This document shows positions 56,885-64,000 of a stretch of DNA of 64,000 bases, piece after piece. Made by a program: the position numbers and the translations under genes. The DNA is from Raphanus sativus (taxonomy: Eukaryota > Streptophyta > Magnoliopsida > Brassicales > Brassicaceae): contig NC_079512.1 of the NCBI RefSeq assembly GCF_000801105.2, positions 27,049,848-27,113,847 of the forward strand, given 5' to 3'. Position 1 is the stretch's first letter. Each line of letters begins with the position of its first letter. The notes beneath the pieces were generated by a model. The model saw only the letters and a list, made by a program, of their open reading frames with translations. It was not told the DNA's origin and searched no databases.

Positions 56885-58871
56885 TTAATTATCTGAATCA
56901 CTTTTACATTTACCATAAGCTTTGCTACACCAAGCAAAATACAGAACATTGAGAAGAGACAATACCGCCACGAGCCAGTAGTAATAGTCCAGGTGTCCCT
57001 CGTCTATATCCTCTGTGATCCAGCTCCGGCAGGTGGCGACGTCTACTACAGTGATGATCCAAGACGAGACGATGCTTGAGGCGGCCAAGCCGAGGCCGGG
57101 GAGTGTGGTGGCGACGCTTGACATGGACTTGGGAAGCTCAGAGTATAAGAACTCGTTCTGTGCTATGACAACAAGTGCCTCTGAAATGCCTCCTAATATC
57201 ATGTACGGCGATAGCCAAATCGCCGACAGCATCGAACCTCTCTCGTCTCTCTAGTGAGTCGACCATTTAAAAGAAAAACAGTCGGATGATGTTCAAGTCC
57301 AAAAAAACAATTTTTCGGGTTATATCTAAAACTGGACGCAAATAATTGATGCAAGAAAAAAAACTTTGTTGCAACTTATGAAATACGGGATAACTATTAA
57401 CTAGCAAAGGGAAAAAACTATATAAAAGAGAAAACAGGTTAACTCTTTCTAAACTAAAAAAAAAAAACTGTTTTGTTTAATGGCTAGAGTTTAACATTTA
57501 AATGTGTAGCATTACAGTCTATAATTTAGGTTTTAAATTTGACAAATTTTGCTAATTAAAAACAAAATTATAGAAAAGTTAATTCTTTTGTATGAATGTG
57601 TCTATAAATATTTTAACTATGAACCCCAACTGAAACTTGTAAAAACAAACACAAATTAGACTCAGAATGAAAACTTACAGCTCTTTTACTAACGTACTCC
57701 ACGGTCGCGAGAGAGGAGATGCATAACACCGATATTGAAACCCCAACTCCCATTCTCGCCATTACTCCCAATCGAAAGGGCTTTCTTATAATCCAAGAGA
57801 CTAACGGGACAACGACAAGATCGTAAATAGCAAGGAAGAGCACGAAGGAGATAGTCATAAAAATGCTATAACTTCCTGGAGGAATCTCGAAACCCTGAAC
57901 GAAAGTGCGACGATCCATGGCACTGGCTTGGAGAACTATGAATGAGGCTTGGCAAGCTGCGACAAGTGACAAGATGATTCCCGTTGAGCAGATTGGTAGG
58001 ACATTGACAAGAGATTTAAGGTCTTCTACTTGTTGCACCCTACATAGTTTCCATGGACTACGTGATTTCCCTTCTAGGTTTAGGTCTCTCTTTGGGTTAC
58101 TTGTGGCGCATGCTTTGTTTAAATACCTATAGTTAGAAAATAAATCAACAAGAAGATAAGTTTATAGAAAGTTGTTACCAATCAAAGTTATGTGATCAAA
58201 AAAGTTTTTTTTCTAACTCTTCTAATATTTTTTTAGAAAAAAATCGGATAAGGTCTGACCATATGTAACTTAAATTAATTTAAGCATCAATAGATTTGTT
58301 TTTAACTTGTAAAGAGTAGATTAACAAACCTCATTTTTTGGCTTGGAATTGAACATGGAGATCCCGTTTCGTGATGGTACGATATAATATGCTCCTCCGA
58401 TGACAAATCAATGTGCCGGTTCCTAAATGCAGCAACAAGAACCTGGAAAAGTCCAGATACGAGACCGGGCTCACACTTAAGCTTGACATAAAACGGAGAA
58501 GCCACGAAGAACAAAGCAACCGATAAAGCCATGGCAACGACAGAGACTCCAAAACCGATCTGCCAACCATACTTTGTCTGAACGAAGACGAGAAACGACT
58601 GCGAGAGGAGGTAAGCCAGCATGACTGAGAAGTAGTACCAGTTAAAGAGGGTTTCTAGGGCTGACGTGGTGATACGTGATGCATGGTTGAGTTGGAGCTG
58701 ATCGGCGGAGAAGGCTAAGGAGGAGGACCTGACGCCGCCGGCGCCGATGGAGGTGAGGATAAAAAAGGAATAAAGGAGAGTGAGTTGAAGTGGTGTGGTT
58801 GGTTGACAAACTTGTGTTGATTTGTAGCATTCTGGATGAATGATTGTTGTCAGCCATAATAAAAGCATTCC
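56885..58871 (-). CDS. NRT1/PTR family transporter, NPF1.3-like, 5' exon(s) not found
   Basis: Three exons (58871-58330, 58126-57679, 57250-56885) join in frame to 451 codons ending in a stop. Motifs are those of plant NPF proteins: S-I-G-A-G-G-V-R-S-S-S-L-A-F-S-A-D-Q, F-N-W-Y-Y-F-S-V-M, P-W-K-L-C-R-V-Q-Q-V-E-D-L-K-S-L, V-P-L-V-S-W-I, R-M-G-V-G-V-S-I-S, A-I-W-L-S-P-Y-M-I-L-G-G-I-S-E-A-L, L-P-K-S-M-S-S-V-A. About nine to ten of the usual twelve helices are present. The first exon here begins with a normal acceptor (cttaaacag), so an upstream exon of about 100-130 aa with the first helices is expected. None is found up to the window end; instead a Helitron starts 42 bp upstream. Either the intron is over 5 kb and full of Helitrons, or the gene has lost its 5' part. 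Synteny matches At5g11570. Confidence 0.8.
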
Positions 58872-58913
58872 CTGTTTAAGCAATGAGGAAAATATGGAAA
58901 ATTAAGGGATCAA

Positions 58914-60229
58914 CTAGATTTTGACCCGCGCTTAAAAAGCGCGGATTTATTAAGTATCAACAAAATTTAATATTAATTAGTATTTTAAAATTGTTATACA
59001 TTATTATATTATAACGTTGTATTTACCGAGAAAAAATGAATATGTTTTAAACTGTACAAATTATAAACTATTTTATTTAAGATTTTTATATGTACACTTC
59101 TATGTAACATTTTTAGGCCTGACATATTTTCCAGACCGGAGAAACCAATCCAAAATTGACTTTAAAATACCGATTTAGTTCAGATTTGAGTTTGAGATAA
59201 AATACATAATAGGTATTTTTTTGGATCTGCGCGTTTCGGTTCGAGTATGGATCATGTTTGGGATTTGATCAGGTACCAAAAATACCTAAAATGTCTTGTG
59301 TATATTAGCAGGGACGGACGTACGTGAGCGGGTACGGGGTCACGTGCCCCCTACTGTTTTTTATTTTTTTTTGAGTATTTGAACTAATTTGATAAAAATC
59401 TGTATAGTTCAGTTGAAAAATAGTAAAGATGCCCCCCATCTAAATTTATTTTTCTTGCTGTGCCCCCAACTTAAAACATGTCTAGATCCGCCACTGTATA
59501 TTAGGTATATTTTCATATTTCAAATATTTTTTTCTGTATTACAAATATTTTTTACAAATATTTTTTAAAGTTTTAGGTTTGGCTTTAGGTATAGTTTTGG
59601 AATTCGAATAAAAATTGTTTTAAAAAGGTTACACCGTCATATTAAATCATTTCGGATGGTTATAATAGTTTGGTAAAAACTTAGAATGGTAAACATTGTT
59701 GTGATAGGTTTTGTAATTGGTTACATTTGAGATGTGCACGAGAGATTTTCAAATAGAAAAATATATGAATTTTCTCAAAAATTAGTATTTTTAATTTATT
59801 TTGATGGCTACCATCAATTTGGTTGAAACTTAGAAGATAAAATATTAGTTTGATAATCTTTGCAATGTGTGGATTAATAGATGCATCATTGGCTCATGTA
59901 AGATGGTGTCGTATGAACAATGGAATTCATATGTAGACCCGTTTATAATTTAATTATACCCACTTAGAATTGACGACAATGGAGCATATGAGATGGTTTG
60001 GAAATCTATATGTAAAATAACAGAGACAGATTATAGTAGATTCGACAGATTACAAAATTAGACAATAGGTACCAAAATTGTAGGAGTAAAATAAGGAAAC
60101 AATATTATTAATATTGACATATTCAGTGATTAATTAAGGTAAATATCAAATATTAAGTTTCTAATGAATAGGTCCAACAATCTTTTATAAGTAGATTTTT
60201 TCAGAATGTTTCTCTTTTAATAGTATAGA
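58914..60229 (-). mobile_element. Non-autonomous Helitron A
   Basis: Minus-strand 5' end TCTATACTATTAAAAGAGA at 60229. The 3' end has hairpin CCGCGCTTTTTAAGCGCGG, then GTCAAAAT and CTAG (58917-58914), followed by host T. 1,316 bp, no ORF. It contains a copy of the GGTTCGG-rich repeat (59.12-59.30 kb). Its 3' end is 42 bp from the NPF1.3-like acceptor. Confidence 0.88.
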
Positions 60230-61797
60230 CTAGATTTTGACCCGCACGTCCGTGCGGATGTATATTTAAAAATATATTGATATTTATATTTCATATCAAT
60301 ATCAAAGTTGAATAAAAAATTCAAATCTGAAGAACCGAACTGATCACGATCCGAAAAAGTATTACAAAACCCGAACCAAAATTGATTAATTATCCAAATT
60401 ATTCAAAATTTTGATACTTAGACAACCGAAACCACAACCAATTAGAATAGAAGTATTTTGGATATCAAAATATATCCGAAAAAAATTTATATACTTATAT
60501 ATTAATTATTTTAGTTTTAATATATATAAAAACATCTAGAATATATATGATACTTTTAGGTTGGTTTAAATAATTAAAAGGATATAAAAATAGTCAAATA
60601 TAAATATGTAAAATAGTGGAAGTACACTCAAAATACCAAAAATATTTTAAAATAATTATTGATTTTTGATCCAAAATTTAAACCAAACCAATTTATATGT
60701 TAAATTTAGGTATTTTGACATATGTTATTTAGATTTATATACAATATATTATTTTATTTATAGATTTTAAGAAATTCAAAATATATAATAAATTTTAAAA
60801 AATAATTTAAATGTGTTATCCGAACCCGAACTGAACCCGCAAAGATCCGAATATAATTCGAACTGAAATTTAGAAATATCTGAGTGGAGCTAAAATCTTT
60901 GATCCCGGAAACCCAAAACCCAAATAGTTATGAGACGAATCCGAATGGACACCTAAACGCCCATCCCTAGTCATAATTCGAACTGAAATTTAGAAATATA
61001 TGAATGAGGCTGAAATCTTTGACCCCAGAAACCTGAAACGAACCGGAATGGATACATGAATGCCCAATCATAGTTACTATTATGTATCATATATATGTAA
61101 TCATATAATTAATTGTATTGGTCCATCATATAATAACTAATAGTATTTTAATAATGGTTATTGGAAAATATTTTAGTAAAAATAATTTTTTGAATATATG
61201 CATGTTTTAAATCAATTTTTGATATAAAACAACTTTAAATTATTTATTATATATTATTATAACTATCTTATATATTGATTTTGTGAGCAGATAATATCAA
61301 ATGATCCTAACTATAATATCTCTTGTTATTGTATCCTAAATACGTTTTAAATATATAATACAATTTTATCTATATTAGAGAATTGTTAAATAGACCATGT
61401 TACAAAACATACAATTGATCATACAAAATTACAGAGTAAAAATAATAATACATACATGAAATCAATGGTTTAGAAAGCTAGAAGTTACATGAATCAATAT
61501 TAAGCATATTGACATAAATCATATAGTACGTTAAGTATTTATATATTTAGTTTTCATTTTGCAGGGAAGGTCAAATGACGATTGATGGGAAGAAAGAAAT
61601 TAATTTTGGTTCACTCGATTTTAGGATAGACAGATTTACAATAAAATTATATGGTTTGGGTACAACAATAAATCGAGAATGTTGACTGTTGAGCAATTAA
61701 ATGAAACAACAATATTTAATGCAGTGTCATTTCATTGTAAATAATAACAAAAAATAAGGGTAAGTACTCATTTGTACTTCACTTTTAATAGGATAGA
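60230..61797 (-). mobile_element. Non-autonomous Helitron B
   Basis: Minus-strand 5' end TCTATCCTATTAAAAGTG at 61797, preceded by A (61798). The 3' end has hairpin CCGCACGGACGTGCGG, then GTCAAAAT and CTAG (60233-60230). The base after CTAG is the first T of Helitron A, so the two elements abut with no spacer. 1,568 bp, no ORF. The interior has GGTTCGG-family sequence (60.3-61.07 kb) with an internal duplication of about 100 bp (near 60.84-60.97 and 60.97-61.07 kb). Confidence 0.88.
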
Positions 61798-62018
61798 TAA
61801 GAAGTTACTTACATATAAAATAAGACTTTGATACCACACAAAAAATGACATAAAATAACATATAAAAAATCAAAATAACACTAATTAAAAGATAAAATAA
61901 CTAAATTATTTAAAACTTAAATTTTTACCCTAGCTCAATCTCATAAATACTAAACTTTAAAATAATCAATAAACCCAGATCTAAATATAAAATAAATAAG
62001 TATTTTTATTTTTGGTAA

Positions 62019-63309
62019 TCTATACTATTAAAGTACAAGCACATTTGGATTTTTTACTAAACATGCTCTTTCTTTAACTCACATTGCTTATTTCATTAAG
62101 GGCAATCAAGTAATATTAATAACACATTTTTATTGGGTCATTTTTTTTTGGATCCAGCCCACTGCCCACATCATCTCTCTTGGGCCATTTGGGCTGATTA
62201 AGAAATCAGATCCAATTCTTATTTTTTTCCCTAATTCAAATAATTTATTTTCAACCATTCTTAATATTTTGTGTAGTGAACAAAAATTAATAACTTAATT
62301 ATTATGTTTTTTATTTTTAATATAATTTAAGCATTCATAAAAAATTTTGAATTTTTTCATTGAAAAGTATAAATCTTTATTAAAAGTATATTTTTTGTTA
62401 TTAAAAAATTAACCACATAATAAAATTAATATATCAGAGTTATACCAACTTAATTCATTAAAAAATAAAGTTTAATTTTCTAAACATAAATACTCATTAG
62501 ACCTGAACGTTCGGATACCCATTCTGGTACAGATTGGTTCTTTCGGATATCGAGTTTTTCGGGTTTTAAAATTAAACCCCATTCGAGTTTTGAAATTAAA
62601 TCTCATTCGGGTATTATAAAATTTCGGGTTGGGTTCGAGTGGGGTCTTTCCGGGTCCGGGTGGGTTCGGTTCTCATGCATAAGAACCTGCAAAATAACCA
62701 AATAACCAAAGTATCTAACGGGTTCGGTTATTTGTACTTAAAGTAACCAAAGTATCTGATTCGGTTCAAATTTTTGTATCCAAATTATTCAATAGTAACC
62801 AAAAATATACATTTTATACAGTTTTTTTGGTAAATTTTTATCCAAATTATCATATTTTATCCAAAAATACTCAAAATTACCGAAAATAACTACTATAGTT
62901 AACTTATAAAATTAATTAAAATTATAATAATTATAAATATAATTATAACATATATTTTTAGATATATTTCGGATATCTTCGGGTACTCATTTGGTTCTCG
63001 GTTCGGGTCGGATTCGGGACCGGTTCTTCGGATATAGCAATTTAGAACTCATTCGGATATTTACCCCGGGTCTGATCGGGTTCGGGACCCTGATTTTCGG
63101 GTCGGTTTCGGGTTGGTTCTTCGGGTCCGAATATTGTGTTCTGGCCTATACTCTTTTAAAATGAAACACGATAAAGAAAAATAAAAAAGCTTAAGTCTTT
63201 TATAAAAAAATATATATATAAAAATATGACATTTACTAAATATTTATCAATTTTAAAAAAAAATAAAGGAAAATAAATCCGCGCTTTGAAAGCGCGGGTC
63301 AAAAGCTAG
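62019..63309 (+). mobile_element. Non-autonomous Helitron C
   Basis: 5' end TCTATACTATTAAAGTAC at 62019, preceded by A. The 3' end has a perfect 19-nt hairpin CCGCGCTTTGAAAGCGCGG (63279-63297), then GTCAAAAG and CTAG (63306-63309), followed by T. 1,291 bp, no ORF. A GGTTCGG-rich repeat with TAG(A/G)CC(T/A)GAAC ends fills 62.5-63.15 kb. It lies in the opposite orientation to Helitrons A and B. Confidence 0.9.
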
Positions 63310-64000
63310 TGGTATTTTAAAACACATCCTTTTGTTTTATTTTTGTAACAATTTTATAATATATCCACCATGGAAAATATGCAATCATCAAAATGTTATT
63401 GCTAGGACAGTTTTAGAATAAAATATGATACAATGACAAAATTCTTTTATAAAATATGATAGAATGTAACAACTTTTTTGAATTATATTTAAATACGAGA
63501 AAAACAAAAGAGCAATTCTCTTGAATAGTCATTTTTAAAAATTTCTGTAACTCATTTGACAAAACACAAACTCTTGCATGATTGAGATCATTAGTTCGAT
63601 TTATTCTTTCTGTGGTGAGGTAAAACTACAGTAAAAACACTTCTTGCAAAAAAAAACACTTCTTGCATGATTACAAAGCTGAAAATATATGTTACTCAAC
63701 TATCTAAGAGAATGCGCTTTAATAACTTTTTAGAGATTTTTAATACAAATTAAATTAATATTTATATTCACTTGTAAATATAAAAATATATTAGCATTTT
63801 GGTGGTGAATATTTTTTTCAAAAAACTTAAAAAGCTAGCACACCAAATTTTTCAAAATTTTGAGATAACCACCGTAAAATGCTAATATATTTAATGTTTT
63901 TTACATTAATATATTTTGTGTTTACACTTAAAAATAGCAATAATATAATTTATACTTAGAAATTTGTCAAGAAAACCTAGCAATGATACAATAACATGCA
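63310..64000. other. AT-rich, no gene recognised
   Basis: No exon of the NPF gene and no other coding sequence seen. Two copies of aaaacacttcttgca (near 63634 and 63653) flank a short A-run. A TAG(C/A)-free AT-rich palindromic stretch (ATATTAGCATTTTGGTGG ... CCACCGTAAAATGCTAATAT, about 63789-63881) looks like a small inverted repeat. Confidence 0.4.

Noticed and set aside
63789..63881. Inverted repeat as a MITE
   Set aside because: The arms are short and AT-rich with no clear target duplication; kept only as a note.

Overview
The window is nuclear plant DNA from a Brassica-type crucifer. Its genes are split by GT-AG introns, the intergenic DNA is AT-rich, and it holds Helitrons, MITEs, a Harbinger transposon and retroposons. 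Gene order matches Arabidopsis thaliana chromosome 5 from about At5g11410 to At5g11570, as recalled from memory and not searched. The order is: kinase relic, DUF642 gene, CID5-like gene, tRNA-Phe, decayed CCDC25-like gene, decayed aspartate aminotransferase, EMF1, GULLO3, ARM-repeat gene, EMC1 and NPF1.3. Several expected intermediate genes are absent and two survive only as wrecks. This is what one copy of a fractionated, post-triplication Brassica block should look like. Species and subgenome cannot be told from the sequence.

Layout: 0-10.1 kb holds the DUF642 gene (3 exons, 366 aa, +), the CID5-like gene (2 exons, 161 aa, -) and tRNA-Phe(GAA). 10.4-14.4 kb holds two adjacent pseudogenes; the second is split by a 1.6-kb inverted-repeat element carrying a ~1-kb minisatellite full of TTTCCCGC (E2F-type) sites. 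14.9-28.7 kb is a block of mobile DNA: a candidate 5.3-kb Helitron with RPA-like remnants, a TSD-flanked retroposon, and a complete 5.2-kb PIF/Harbinger transposon with three genes (GRF zinc finger, Myb/SANT-like, transposase). 28.7-38.9 kb has no host gene but holds a young retroposon with an RNase H domain, nested MITEs and a U6 snRNA pseudogene.

38.9-58.9 kb is the gene-rich part: EMF1 (6 coding exons, 998 aa, +), then on the minus strand GULLO3 (3 exons, 584 aa), a single-exon ARM-repeat gene (315 aa), EMC1 (12 exons, 984 aa) and the 3' three exons of an NPF1.3-like transporter. 58.9-63.3 kb is a cluster of three Helitrons, two of them butted together at a single nucleotide, directly upstream of the NPF1.3 remnant.

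The host genes have unrelated jobs (cell wall, RNA-binding adaptor, Polycomb silencing, lactone oxidation, ER membrane-protein insertion, transport); they are together by synteny, not as a pathway. The observations I would follow first are the E2F-site minisatellite, a recurring class of tiny poly(A) insertions with 11-19 bp target duplications and a C just before the A-tract, the three-gene Harbinger, the abutting Helitrons, and a long-inverted-repeat element carrying a short secreted-peptide-like ORF.
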